A DNA stretch of 64,000 nt from NCBI RefSeq assembly GCF_000829695.1, contig NZ_BBNN01000038.1:1-64000 (forward strand), read 5' to 3'. Each line of letters opens with the position of its first letter. Positions within the stretch are counted from its first letter, which is position 1. Below the pieces are notes generated by a model. The model was given only the letters and a program-made list of their open reading frames with translations. It was not told the DNA's origin and did not search any database. Source of the DNA: Streptomyces sp. NBRC 110035 (lineage in GTDB: Bacteria; Actinomycetota; Actinomycetes; Streptomycetales; Streptomycetaceae). Below, in pieces: positions 52,536-63,493 of the stretch. A program made the translations under genes and the position numbers.

Positions 52536-53096
52536 ATGCGGGTGGACGCGAAAGACATGGGTGCCGACCTCGAGAAGGTGCTCATCACCAAGGAAGAGAT
52601 CGACGCCAAGCTGGCTGAGCTGGCCGCGAAGATCGACGCGGAGTACGCGGACAAGGAACTGCTGATCGTCGGCGTCCTCAAGGGCGCGGTGATGGTCATG
52701 GCCGACCTCGCCCGGGCGCTGTCCACCCCCCTCACGATGGACTGGATGGCCGTATCCTCGTACGGGGCGGGCACCCAGTCCTCCGGTGTGGTGCGGATCC
52801 TCAAGGACCTCGACACCGACATCAAGGGCAGGCACGTCCTGATCGTCGAGGACATCATCGACTCCGGCCTGACCCTGTCGTGGCTGATCTCCAACCTCGG
52901 CTCGCGCGAGCCCGCCTCCCTCAAGGTGTGCACGCTGCTGCGCAAGCCCGAGGCCGCCAAGGTCAACATCGACGTGGAATGGGTCGGCTTCGACATTCCC
53001 AACGAGTTCGTCGTCGGCTACGGCCTCGACTACGCGGAGAAATACCGCAACCTCCCCTTCGTCGGTACGCTCGCGCCCCACGTCTACGGCGGCTGA
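52536..53096 (+). CDS. hpt: Hypoxanthine phosphoribosyltransferase
   Basis: 186-residue purine salvage enzyme making IMP or GMP from base and PRPP. The PRPP-binding motif is HVLIVEDIIDSGLTLS; GVLKGAVMVMADLARAL and VEWVGFDIPNEFVVGYGLDY complete the active site. ATG 52536 gives the start MRVDAKDMGADL seen in Streptomyces homologues; a GTG at 52518 adds six residues. It lies between tilS and ftsH. Confidence 0.94.
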   Translation: MRVDAKDMGADLEKVLITKEEIDAKLAELAAKIDAEYADKELLIVGVLKGAVMVMADLARALSTPLTMDWMAVSSYGAGTQSSGVVRILKDLDTDIKGRHVLIVEDIIDSGLTLSWLISNLGSREPASLKVCTLLRKPEAAKVNIDVEWVGFDIPNEFVVGYGLDYAEKYRNLPFVGTLAPHVYGG

Positions 53097-53284
53097 GACA
53101 CCGTGGCCGGGGCACCGTATGGAGATCGGGAACCCCGGCGGCCTCCGCGCCGTTGGAGCATGCGTGGACGCGATTACCGGCAGTCCCACGCAGCTTCGGT
53201 GGGCCATGCTGGGGTACCGTCCGAAGAACAGTCTTTATCAAACTCACTATGGCAGGAGGGACGGGGCGGCACCGCTCCGTATGG

Positions 53285-55324
<2,040 letters not shown>

Positions 55325-55363
55325 CCGGCTCTCCCGGTGGCCTTACCGGGCCCGGAATGGATG

Positions 55364-55404
55364 CCGCGCCCCCCTGGTTCTAGCCTGGGGGGCGCGGTTT
55401 TTTT
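55364..55404 (+). terminator. Rho-independent terminator of ftsH
   Basis: An 11-bp stem, CCGCGCCCCCC (55364-55374) with GGGGGGCGCGG (55387-55397), is followed by seven T. Confidence 0.9.
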
Positions 55405-55472
55405 GTGTATCCGCAGTGGAGAGCGCGTGCGTCAGGTCCGACACGCGCGCAGGCACAGGAACGAGGCACCCC

Positions 55473-56078
55473 ATGACCGACCCGGTGACGCTGGACGGCG
55501 AGGCCACGATCGGCGAGTTCGACGAGAAGCGGGCCGAGAACGCCGTCCGCGAACTGCTGATCGCGGTCGGCGAGGACCCGGACCGGGAGGGTCTGCGGGA
55601 GACGCCGGGCCGGGTGGCACGGGCGTACCAGGAGATGTTCGCGGGCCTGCGGCAGAAGGCCGAGGACGTGCTGACCACGACCTTCGACCTCGGCCACGAC
55701 GAGATGGTGCTCGTGAAGGACATCGAGGTGTACTCGACCTGTGAGCACCATCTGGTGCCGTTCCGCGGGGTGGCCCATGTCGGCTACATCCCGGCCACCA
55801 GCGGAAAGATCACGGGGCTGTCCAAGCTGGCCCGGCTCGTGGACGTCTACGCCCGGCGCCCGCAGGTGCAGGAACGACTCACCACCCAGATCGCGGACTC
55901 CCTGATGGGGATTCTGGAGCCGCGCGGGGTGATCGTGGTGGTCGAGTGCGAGCACATGTGCATGTCGATGCGGGGCATCCGCAAGCCCGGCGCGAAGACC
56001 CTCACGTCGGCCGTGCGCGGGCAGCTGCGGGACGCGGCGACGCGCAACGAGGCGATGAGCCTGATCATGGCGCGCTGA
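55473..56078 (+). CDS. folE: GTP cyclohydrolase I
   Basis: 201-residue enzyme for the first step of folate synthesis, GTP to 7,8-dihydroneopterin triphosphate. Zinc ligands are in TCEHHLVPF and VECEHMCMSMRG; the N-terminal LLIAVGEDPDREGLRETPGRVARAY and GLSKLARLVDVYARRPQVQERLT are typical. ATG 55473 is the start. It opens a folate cluster whose other genes lie on the minus strand downstream. Confidence 0.95.
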   Translation: MTDPVTLDGEATIGEFDEKRAENAVRELLIAVGEDPDREGLRETPGRVARAYQEMFAGLRQKAEDVLTTTFDLGHDEMVLVKDIEVYSTCEHHLVPFRGVAHVGYIPATSGKITGLSKLARLVDVYARRPQVQERLTTQIADSLMGILEPRGVIVVVECEHMCMSMRGIRKPGAKTLTSAVRGQLRDAATRNEAMSLIMAR

Positions 56079-56096
56079 GAGCGCGCTGAGCGGGCG

Positions 56097-56588
56097 TCAG
56101 ACGGCCGGGGCGGTGCCCCTGCCGTCGTGGTCGTCGTCGTCCTCCGGGAGCTTGCAGACGCGCTCCAGGAAGAGGGCCGCCGCTATGACGGCGATTCCCG
56201 CCAGGACCGAGAAACCGGCGTAGACGGCCTGGTCGCGGCGGGCGGGGATGTCGAGGGACTCCAGGAGGAAGACGCCCGTGCCGCCGTACATCCCGGCGAC
56301 GAGGGCGGCGACCAGGGCACTGGCCTGGCCGAAGACGACCGCGCGGGCCGCCATCATCGGGTCGACGCCCTTGGCGTCGGGGCGGCGCTCGCGCTGGTCC
56401 TTGAGGCGGGCGCGCAGGGAGAGCGCCGTGGCCGTGAGGACCACGGCGATCAGGGCGAGGACGACGGGCGCCGCCAGCGGGACGCTCGGCAGGGTGCCGA
56501 GGGAGTTCCAGAGGCGGGCGCCGGCCCAGGACAGGATCCCGGCCACGACGAAGACGCCGACCAGCACCCTGATGCGCAGCTCTCTCAC
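56097..56588 (-). CDS. DUF3180 membrane protein
   Basis: 163-residue protein with four membrane segments (LVGVFVVAGILSWAGARLW, APVVLALIAVVLTATALSL, AALVAALVAGMYGGTGVFLL, AVYAGFSVLAGIAVIAAALFL) and the DUF3180 pattern with RAVVFGQASAL. Its role is unknown, but it sits beside folK in actinomycetes. GTG 56588 has GAGGGA upstream. Last gene of the minus-strand fol operon. Confidence 0.87.
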   Translation of the reverse strand: MRELRIRVLVGVFVVAGILSWAGARLWNSLGTLPSVPLAAPVVLALIAVVLTATALSLRARLKDQRERRPDAKGVDPMMAARAVVFGQASALVAALVAGMYGGTGVFLLESLDIPARRDQAVYAGFSVLAGIAVIAAALFLERVCKLPEDDDDHDGRGTAPAV

Positions 56589-56653
56589 GGTGTCCCTCGG
56601 TGTCCCTTCGGTTCCCCCGGTGCCCCGGTGTGCGGTCCTGTCGACCTTAACGG

Positions 56654-57265
56654 CTACTCGGGCAGACGGAGTTCCAGGTCGCCGCGGGAGGTGACGCCCT
56701 CGTGGGTGACCGCGGTGAGCAGGGCGGCGACGGGGCCGCGTCCGGGGAGTTCGGCCTCCGGGTCGACGTCGTGCCACGGGACCAGCACGAAGGCGCGTTC
56801 GTGGGCGCGGGGGTGGGGGAGGGTCAGCTGCGGGTCGTCGGAGAGGAGGTCCGCGTAGGAGACGATGTCCACGTCCAGGGTGCGCGGGCCCCAGTGCTCG
56901 TCGCGCACCCGGTGGAAGGCCTCCTCGACCGCGTGGGCCCGCTCCAGCAGGGAGGACGGGGGCAGGGTGGTCCTGAGGACCACGACCGCGTTGAAGTACG
57001 AGGGCTGGCTGCCGGGCTCGACTCCCCACGGCTCCGTCTCGTACACGGGCGAGACCGCCTTGACCCGGACGCCGGGGGTGTCCTCGAGGGCGTCGACGGC
57101 CCCCTGGAGGGTTTCCAGCCGGTTGCCGAGGTTGGCGCCCAGGGAGACGACCGCCCGCTTCGGGTCGTGCAGGGTGGTGTCGGCGGCGTCGACCTGCTCG
57201 ACCACGGAGGCGGGGACGGGCTGGACGGTCGGGTCGGTGTGGCCCTGGGTGGACGGCCTGGTCAT
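56654..57265 (-). CDS. folK: HPPK, 6-hydroxymethyl-7,8-dihydropterin pyrophosphokinase
   Basis: 203-residue folate enzyme that transfers pyrophosphate to 6-hydroxymethyl-dihydropterin. Signature pieces are AVVSLGANLGNRLETLQGAVDAL, SPVYETEPWGVEPGSQPSYFNAVV and the motif GPRTLDVDIVSY with LPHPRAHERAFVLVP. The first ~35 residues are an extension absent from short homologues. Its ATG overlaps the folB stop by 4 bases. Confidence 0.93.
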   Translation of the reverse strand: MTRPSTQGHTDPTVQPVPASVVEQVDAADTTLHDPKRAVVSLGANLGNRLETLQGAVDALEDTPGVRVKAVSPVYETEPWGVEPGSQPSYFNAVVVLRTTLPPSSLLERAHAVEEAFHRVRDEHWGPRTLDVDIVSYADLLSDDPQLTLPHPRAHERAFVLVPWHDVDPEAELPGRGPVAALLTAVTHEGVTSRGDLELRLPE

Positions 57266-57621
57266 GCGCGGCTCCGGATGATGGTGATGGTCACGTCGTC
57301 GAAGGGCACGGTGATCGGCGCGTCCGGCTTGTGGACGCGGACCTCGACCTCCTGGACCACGTCGTGCTTGAGGCAGACCTGTGCGATGCGTTCTGCGAGC
57401 GTCTCGATGAGGTTGACGGGCTCGCCCTGGACGACCGCCACGACCTCCTCCGCCACGATGCCGTAGTGCACGGTCTTCGTCAGGTCGTCGTCGGTCGCGG
57501 CCGGCCGGATGTCCAGGCCGAGGACCAGGTCCACGATGAAGGTCTGGCCTTCCTCGCGTTCCTTGGGGAACACACCGTGGTGCCCACGGGCCTTCAGGCC
57601 GTGCAGCGCGACACGATCCAC
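57262..57621 (-). CDS. folB: Dihydroneopterin aldolase
   Basis: 119-residue enzyme that converts 7,8-dihydroneopterin to 6-hydroxymethyl-dihydropterin and glycolaldehyde. The start VALHGLKARGHHGVFPKEREEGQTF and LIETLAERIAQVCL, then VRVHKPDAPI are family marks. GTG 57621. Overlaps folK by 4 bases. Confidence 0.94.
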   Translation of the reverse strand: MDRVALHGLKARGHHGVFPKEREEGQTFIVDLVLGLDIRPAATDDDLTKTVHYGIVAEEVVAVVQGEPVNLIETLAERIAQVCLKHDVVQEVEVRVHKPDAPITVPFDDVTITIIRSRA

Positions 57622-57887
57622 ACGAATCCACTCCTGTCAGTCGTCGGTCCGGCCGGTCGGTGCCGGGTGCGGACGGCACCCCTGCCCCGGTCGAATCTAC
57701 CCGCGGGTGCCGACCGGGCGGGCCCCGAGCCGGGCGGGTCGGTCAGGGCCGGGAGGTTTCACCGTGCGTTTTCCCCGGGAAGGCCCGGGGCTCACGGACA
57801 GGTAGCGGCCCCTACCCGCACGGGGGTGATGCCAATCGCCCTCCGGGTGCGGGAGAAGAGGACGGGGCCCGCGGCCGGCCCGTTCGC
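57622..57887. other. Spacer upstream of folB, no gene seen
   Basis: About 265 bases between folB and the NTF2-like gene, GC-rich and without a convincing frame. It may hold a promoter for folB-folK. Confidence 0.35.
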
Positions 57888-58409
57888 TCAGGAGGGGGCC
57901 CCGGTGTCGTCGGGGGCTTCGGAGTCGTCGGTCTCGTCGTTCTCGGCGAGCACGGGAGAGGCGTGGTGGGACCAGAGCTTCCAGCCCCCGGGAGTGCGCC
58001 GGTAGATGTTGGTGGCGACGACCAGCTGGCCCAGCAGGGGGCCGAGCTCCTCGCCGGCCTTCGGGGCGGGGCCGCCGCTGAGGATGTTCTCGGTGCAGGT
58101 CACGACGGCGGTGTCGCCGGTGACGGAGACGTGCACGTCGGTGAGGAAGAACTGGATGTAGTCGGTGTTCGCCATGATCAGGGCGTACGACCGGAGCACC
58201 TCGCCGCGTCCCGTGAGCACCGGCCAGCCGGGGTGCACGCAGGAGATCACTCCGGCGTCCGCCGGGTCGTGGTAGGTCTCGTCGATCCCCAGGTCGGCCG
58301 GGGTCAGCCAGAGCGACGCGACCTCTTCGAAGTCGCCCTGCTCGAGTGCCTCGTAGAAGGCGGCGTTGGTGGCTTCGACCTGCTCGACATCGGTGTGCGG
58401 GGCGCTCAC
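57888..58409 (-). CDS. Nuclear transport factor 2-like protein
   Basis: 173-residue protein with the NTF2/SnoaL-like fold: VEATNAAFYEALEQGDFEEVASLW, VLTGRGEVLRSYALIMA, VVTCTENIL, and TNIYRRTPGGWKLWSHHASPV. Members of this fold are enzymes or binding proteins; the role here, between folP and folB, is unknown. Overlaps folP by 4 bases, so it belongs to the fol operon. The C-terminal tail is acidic. Confidence 0.85.
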   Translation of the reverse strand: MSAPHTDVEQVEATNAAFYEALEQGDFEEVASLWLTPADLGIDETYHDPADAGVISCVHPGWPVLTGRGEVLRSYALIMANTDYIQFFLTDVHVSVTGDTAVVTCTENILSGGPAPKAGEELGPLLGQLVVATNIYRRTPGGWKLWSHHASPVLAENDETDDSEAPDDTGAPS

Positions 58410-59338
58410 CGGGTTCCCTTTGAGCCGTGTGAGCCGGGTACGGGGGGCACGGGGGGCACGGGGGGTGTGCCGTCCGGGGTACGGGCCAGTGCGACGGCGC
58501 GGGCGACGCGTACGGCGTCCGCGGTGGCGCGCACCTCGTGCACGCGGACCGCCCAGGCGCCGCCCTGGGCGGCGAGCGCGGAGACGGCGGCGGTGGCCGC
58601 GTCGCGTTCCCGGGCGGGCGGGGGCGCGCCGTCGGGACCGGCCAGGACGTGACCGAGGAACCTCTTGCGGGACGCGGCGACGAGCAGCGGGTGGCCGAGC
58701 GCCCGGAGGCGGTCGAGCCGGGCCAGGAGGGCGAGGTCGTGGTCGGCGCCCTTGGAGAAGCCGAGCCCGGGGTCGACGATCACGCGGCCGGGGGCGATGC
58801 CGCCCTCCAGCACGGCGTCCACGCGCGCGCGGAGTTCGTCGACGACCTCGGTGACGACGTCGTCGTAGGTGCCCTGCACGTTGCCGCCCTCCAGCAGGCC
58901 GCGCCAGTGCATGACGACGAAGGGGGCGCCGGCGTCGGCGACCACGGGGATCATGCCGGGGTCGGAGAGACCGCCGCTCACGTCGTTGACGAGCGCGGCG
59001 CCCGCCGCGAGGGACTGCTCCGCGACGGAGGCGCGCATGGTGTCGACGGAGATCGTGACGCCCTCGGAGGCGAGGCCCCGGACCACGGGTATGACGCGTT
59101 TGAGTTCCTCGGCCTCGTCGACACGCGTGGCACCGGGACGGGTGGACTCGCCGCCGACGTCGATCAGGTCGGCGCCCTGGGCGACCAGGTCGAGGCCGTG
59201 CTTGACGGCGGTCGTCGTGTCGAACCAGCGGCCACCGTCGGAGAAGGAGTCGGGCGTCACGTTCACGACGCCCATGACCGCGCAGCGGTCCCAGTGGGGG
59301 AGGCCCGAGACGTGAAGGTGTCCGCTGCTGTTGCTCAT
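58406..59338 (-). CDS. folP: Dihydropteroate synthase
   Basis: 310-residue sulfonamide-target enzyme that joins p-aminobenzoate to hydroxymethyl-dihydropterin pyrophosphate. Motifs: GVVNVTPDSFSDGGRWF, DVGGESTRPGA, VSGGLSDPGMIPV, GRVIVDPGLGFSKG and AASRKRFLG. A Pro-rich tail (GTPPVPPVPPVPG) ends the protein. ATG 59338 starts the minus-strand folate operon folP-NTF2-folB-folK-DUF3180. Confidence 0.93.
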   Translation of the reverse strand: MSNSSGHLHVSGLPHWDRCAVMGVVNVTPDSFSDGGRWFDTTTAVKHGLDLVAQGADLIDVGGESTRPGATRVDEAEELKRVIPVVRGLASEGVTISVDTMRASVAEQSLAAGAALVNDVSGGLSDPGMIPVVADAGAPFVVMHWRGLLEGGNVQGTYDDVVTEVVDELRARVDAVLEGGIAPGRVIVDPGLGFSKGADHDLALLARLDRLRALGHPLLVAASRKRFLGHVLAGPDGAPPPARERDAATAAVSALAAQGGAWAVRVHEVRATADAVRVARAVALARTPDGTPPVPPVPPVPGSHGSKGTR

Positions 59339-59907
59339 ATGTTCAGCGTAGGCGTTGGGCGGGGAGGGGGAGCACCTGGATCAGGGGGCACGGACGGAAG
59401 CCGGCTCCGAGTCGGGAGTCGGGAGCCGGGAATCCGAGTCCGGAGTCCGAGCCGGGAGCCGGGAGCCCGGGGACGGGGCCCGGACTGCGGTCCGGTATTT
59501 CCGGCAAGGGTGGGACGGGTGGCGGGTGTATCGCGATCCCGGCGGTCGTCCCGGAAAGCGGCGGGGCGATTCGGGCGCCTCGGGATGTGCCCGGGGATGC
59601 GCCCCGGGCGCGACTTCCTCACCCGGAAGCAGGTTTTCCGGGCGGAAGCCGGAGGGGGCCGGCGGGTGCCGAGGGAGCGGTGCGGGCGGTGCCCGGGGCG
59701 GGCTCGGCAGCCGGTGCGGGAGGCGGCCCGGGGAGGGTCGGGGGTGTACCGGAAGCGGCTTACCGCCCGAAAATGATCTTGATAATTGCGGCGCGGGTCT
59801 ATTCACGGTTCGGTGGAGTTCCCTGATGCCCTGTGAAAGCCCTGGTGTGGCTTTGTTTTTACGGGGCGGGGCTCCATCATTCGCCTCCGCGCGGTAAGTT
59901 TCTGGCC
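59339..59907. other. Spacer with heptamer repeats and AT-rich promoter zone
   Basis: No gene was recognised. It begins with a heptamer repeat (59406-59470). The segment 59770-59870 is AT-richer and could carry the promoter of the next gene. Confidence 0.45.
59406..59470. repeat. Degenerate heptamer repeat
   Basis: Around nine consecutive 7-base units of the GAGTCGG / GAGCCGG / AGTCCGG type, similar in unit length and content to the tract at 32377-32558. Confidence 0.7.
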
Positions 59908-61299
59908 ATGTCACGTGGACGTCACCGCCATTCCCCGCCCCTGCACAGGATGTTGCCCCCGTCGGCGATCGCAGGCGTCTCACTCGTCTGCGCCCTGGGG
60001 CCCTGGGTGTTCACACAACCGATGACGCTTCGCCTCCTGGCCGCCGCGGCGGCGGCCACGGCGGTCCTCGGTGCGGTCGTGATGCGGCACTGGGACGCCC
60101 AGGCCGGCAAGCAGGTCGCCGAACTCGCGCGCGCGCGTGCCAGTGACGAGTGGCGTTTCGAGGAACGGGTCGCCGAACTGGAGTCCGAACTCGACGAGTC
60201 GCGCGAGCTGCGCGTCAAGCTGGAGCAGCGGCTGCGCGCCAAGCGTGCGGAGCTCGCCGGACTGCGCAACGAGCACGCGGCACTGCTCAGGCGGTACGCC
60301 GCGGCGGAGACCGACCGGGCGACCGTCCTGGAGGAGCGCCGGGTGCTCGAGATCGAGGCGGCGGTTCCGGCCCGCGCGTTGACGGCGGGACCGTCGGCCG
60401 CCGGGACCGGTGCCGGGCCCGACGACGAGGCGACCGTGCCGGCGGCCAGGACCGGGCTCGGGAGCGGGACCGGAACCGGGGGCGGGACGACGACCGGGCC
60501 CGAGGCGACCGCGGACGGTGCGGAGGAGGCCGGCCGGACCACGGCTTCCCGGGCCTTCTCGCAGGCAGGGGCCACGCTGTTCATGCGGGCCAACGAGGCG
60601 CTGGCACGGCTCGCCGGCCACGGTGCGGGCGACGCGGACGGAGCCGGCGACGACCGCCCCGCGCGGGACGTCGCCGGTGCCGGTGCCGCGGCCGGGGAGG
60701 TCGCCACGGAGGCCGTGGCGACGCCGGCCGACGGGGTGCCGGCCGACGCCGGCACCCCCCGGGGCGGCCACGTGGCCGGGGGCGGTTCCGCACCGGCCGA
60801 GGACGACACCCGGCCCCGTCGCACCGCCGGCTCCCTCCGGAGCGGCAGCACCCCCGAGGACGACGACCCCGAGCCCACCACGTCGGGGAAGCCGGAGCAG
60901 TCGCCGGAGGACGAGGCCCAGGGGCGGCCCGAGGCGGTCGCCGAGGACGGGAGCGCGACCGCCTCCCTCGGCCCGGACACCGGCACCACGCCCGAGCAGT
61001 CGGGCCGGCCGGCCGAGTCCGCGGAGTCCGCCCAGCCCGCCCCGTCGGCCCCGCCCGGAAGTTCCGTGCGGAGGCCCTCCGGACACTTCACCGTGCCGAC
61101 CGCGGTCGCGGTGGTACCGCAGACGGAGCCCGTGCGGCGCCCGGTGTCCGACGGCACCTTCGACTTCTTCGGTACGCAGAAGGAGGCGGAGGACGACGCC
61201 GACGCGGCCGAGGAGGCGCCGGCCTCCCTACGGCCCAGGACGAGCCGGAGTCCGGGCCGGCCGGCGACGCACGGGGCGTCGGCCGGGTCATCGACCTGA
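59908..61299 (+). CDS. Membrane protein with coiled coil, likely frameshifted near 3' end
   Basis: 463 residues as read. Two hydrophobic segments (AIAGVSLVCALGPWVFT and LRLLAAAAAATAVLGAVV) lie in the first 60 residues, then a coiled coil (ERVAELESELDESRELRVKLEQRLRAKRAEL) and a long Ala/Gly/Pro/Glu-rich low-complexity region. The C-terminus DFFGTQKEAEDDADAAEE is followed by Arg/Ser-rich residues, while the neighbouring frame continues with GRVIDLTAHDEPEPADEE to 61436. This suggests a one-base indel near 61225. Function unknown. ATG 59908. Confidence 0.65.
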   Translation: MSRGRHRHSPPLHRMLPPSAIAGVSLVCALGPWVFTQPMTLRLLAAAAAATAVLGAVVMRHWDAQAGKQVAELARARASDEWRFEERVAELESELDESRELRVKLEQRLRAKRAELAGLRNEHAALLRRYAAAETDRATVLEERRVLEIEAAVPARALTAGPSAAGTGAGPDDEATVPAARTGLGSGTGTGGGTTTGPEATADGAEEAGRTTASRAFSQAGATLFMRANEALARLAGHGAGDADGAGDDRPARDVAGAGAAAGEVATEAVATPADGVPADAGTPRGGHVAGGGSAPAEDDTRPRRTAGSLRSGSTPEDDDPEPTTSGKPEQSPEDEAQGRPEAVAEDGSATASLGPDTGTTPEQSGRPAESAESAQPAPSAPPGSSVRRPSGHFTVPTAVAVVPQTEPVRRPVSDGTFDFFGTQKEAEDDADAAEEAPASLRPRTSRSPGRPATHGASAGSST

Positions 61300-61470
61300 C
61301 GGCGCACGACGAGCCGGAGCCTGCAGACGAGGAGACCGGGGCCGGGGCCGGAACCGAGACGCGGACCGGGGCCGGGGCCGGGACCGAGACGCGGACCGAG
61401 ACCGGCACGAAGGGGCTGCGCAGCGCGGTCTCCTGACGGAGGGCGGCGAGAGCACACGGCACCACGACGT

Positions 61471-61525
61471 GGCCACGTGAACGGGGTCCCGCACGGAAGA
61501 CGTGCGGGACCCCGTTCACGTGGCC
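61471..61525. terminator. 25-bp perfect hairpin
   Basis: Arms 61471-61495 and 61501-61525 are fully complementary around GAAGA. It lies between convergent genes and probably ends both transcripts. No T-run. Confidence 0.7.
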
Positions 61526-61555
61526 GGGCCTGACCCCGAGCGCCCGGTGGCCGGG

Positions 61556-62890
61556 TCAGGCCATCCACCGGTCCGGGCGGGCGTCCCGGCGGCCGGTCCG
61601 GGACCGTTCGGCCTGGGCCCGCAGCAGCTCAGCCGCCTCGCCGGCGTCCCGGAGCCGGGCCACCACGGACTTGTTGGCCCCGGTGTCCACATGGACGTCC
61701 GCGACGCCCCTGGCACGCTGCCAGGGCCCCTGGACCAGCCGTACGCTCTGCACCTTGGCGTGCGGCACCAGGGCGACGGTCCGGGTCAGCCGGCCGTGCC
61801 GGGCGGCGAACACGGTGTCGGTGACGGCGAGTCCGTAGCCACGCCACCACGCCGGCACGCACCACCGCGCGCGCCGCGGCGGCCGGGACAGCTCCGCGTG
61901 CGACGGCACACCGACGCCGGGCAGCACCCGCGCGACGACGGACTCGGCGATCTCGCGCGGGGCGACCGGCAGCAGCAGGGAGTTGGACGAGCCCGCCACG
62001 TCGAGCTCCACCCGTACCCAGCCCCGGCGCCGCCACAGCAACGGCTCCACGATCCGCACGGTCTGCACCCGCCCCGGCGGCACCGTCTCGTGCGCCCGGT
62101 CGAGGAGCCCGTGGTCGATGCGCAGCCCGTCGGGCGACTCGCCCAGCGTCCAGTCGTACTCGGAGACGAACCGGCCGACGCTGCTCGCGCCCGCCGCGCC
62201 GAGCAGCGGCACGGCGGTGGCGAGGATCGTCCACAGGCTGTCGGTGACCATCCACAGCGGCGGCAGCACGACGGCGGCGACGATCAGCCACACCCAGGTC
62301 GTGCCGGTCAGCACGAGGGACAGGGCGAGGACGCCGGGCGGCACGCGCAACAGCTGCCGGGACGGCGCCTCGCCCACCTCGTGCGCCGTCTCGGGCGCGA
62401 AACCGGCCGCCCGCGCAAGCAGTTCGGCCCGCAGCGCGCGGGCGTGGTCGGCCCCCAGGAAGGCCAGCTCGTCCTTCTTGTCGGTCCCGATGACGTCGAG
62501 TTTGAGCTTCGACACGCCCGCGACCCGCGCGAGCAGCGGCTGGGTGACGTCGATGGCCTGGATCCGCTCCAGCCGGATGTGCGCGGTGCGCCGGAACAGC
62601 AGACCGGTGCGGATGCGCAGTTCGCTGTCGGTCACCGCGAAGTGGGTGAACCACCAGGTCAAGAAGCCGTAGAGGGCGGCGGCCGGGATCAGGACGCCGA
62701 TACCGACGAGCAGTGTGGTCGTCGTCAGCCGGGTCAGCTGGCGCTGCGCCTGGTCCGGGTCGTGCAGCGCCCACCCGATGACGACCGCGACGGGCGCCCA
62801 CGCCCGCCTGAGCGGTGTGACGGGGTGCAGCCGGCGCTCGATCACGGGCCGCCGCTCGCGTACCTCCCCGGGGGTCTCCTGGGCGGTCAC
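61556..62890 (-). CDS. PH-domain (YdbT-type) membrane protein, long
   Basis: 444-residue protein with bacterial PH (bPH2) domains and several membrane segments (TTTLLVGIGVLIPAAALYGFL, LVLTGTTWVWLIVAAVVLPPLW, LWTILATAVPLLGAAGA). PH marks are FAVTDSELRIRTGLLFRRTAHIRLERIQAIDVTQ and GLLDRAHETVPPGRVQTVRIVEPLLWRRRGWVRVELDVAG. Function unknown. Its start overlaps the short PH gene by 4 bases. Confidence 0.87.
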   Translation of the reverse strand: MTAQETPGEVRERRPVIERRLHPVTPLRRAWAPVAVVIGWALHDPDQAQRQLTRLTTTTLLVGIGVLIPAAALYGFLTWWFTHFAVTDSELRIRTGLLFRRTAHIRLERIQAIDVTQPLLARVAGVSKLKLDVIGTDKKDELAFLGADHARALRAELLARAAGFAPETAHEVGEAPSRQLLRVPPGVLALSLVLTGTTWVWLIVAAVVLPPLWMVTDSLWTILATAVPLLGAAGASSVGRFVSEYDWTLGESPDGLRIDHGLLDRAHETVPPGRVQTVRIVEPLLWRRRGWVRVELDVAGSSNSLLLPVAPREIAESVVARVLPGVGVPSHAELSRPPRRARWCVPAWWRGYGLAVTDTVFAARHGRLTRTVALVPHAKVQSVRLVQGPWQRARGVADVHVDTGANKSVVARLRDAGEAAELLRAQAERSRTGRRDARPDRWMA

Positions 62891-63462
62891 AGCCCCGCCG
62901 ATCGGGCCTCGCCCAGCTCAGTGAGCCGGTCGCGCAGTCGTTCGGCCTCGGCCGGGACGAGACCGGGGATGGTGGCGTCGGTCGCCGCGGCCGCCGTGTG
63001 CAACTGCACGCTGGCCAGCCCGAAGTGCCGTTCGACGGGCCCGGACGTGACCTCGACCAGCTGCATCCGCCCGTACGGCACGACCGTCTCCTGACGCCAC
63101 AGGACGCCCCGGCTGATCAGCAGGTCGTCGGAGCGCTCGGCGTACCGCCAGGAACGCCAGTTGCGCTCCAGCATCACCCAGCCCCAGACCGTCACGGCCA
63201 GCGGCAGCAGGGCGAAGGCCGCCCAGCCGGGCCCGGCCAGCAGACCCGGGCCCAGCCCGGCGGCCAGGGTGAGCAGCCCCAGCCACACCACCAGCATCAG
63301 CCGGCGCACCTTCAACAACCCCGGCGGCAGCGCGATCCACCGCGGCTCGTCACCGGGGGCCGCCGGCGCGCCGACGGTCACCGCCGCCTCGGCGGGCTGT
63401 TCCGGCTGTCGCGGCTGTCGCGGTCCCGCTGTACCCGTGTCGTGCGGGTTGCCCGTCTCCAT
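62887..63462 (-). CDS. PH-domain membrane protein, short
   Basis: 191-residue partner of the longer PH protein. A hydrophilic N-terminus, two membrane segments (LMLVVWLGLLTLAAGLGPGLLA and WAAFALLPLAVTVWGWVML) and one bPH2 domain (AERSDDLLISRGVLWRQETVVPYGRMQLVEVTSGPVERHFGLASVQLHTA). The pair is commonly adjacent in bacteria (YdbS/YdbT type). ATG 63462. Confidence 0.87.
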   Translation of the reverse strand: METGNPHDTGTAGPRQPRQPEQPAEAAVTVGAPAAPGDEPRWIALPPGLLKVRRLMLVVWLGLLTLAAGLGPGLLAGPGWAAFALLPLAVTVWGWVMLERNWRSWRYAERSDDLLISRGVLWRQETVVPYGRMQLVEVTSGPVERHFGLASVQLHTAAAATDATIPGLVPAEAERLRDRLTELGEARSAGL

Positions 63463-63493
63463 GGCCCCAGCGTACGTAGGGGAGACTGTGCCC

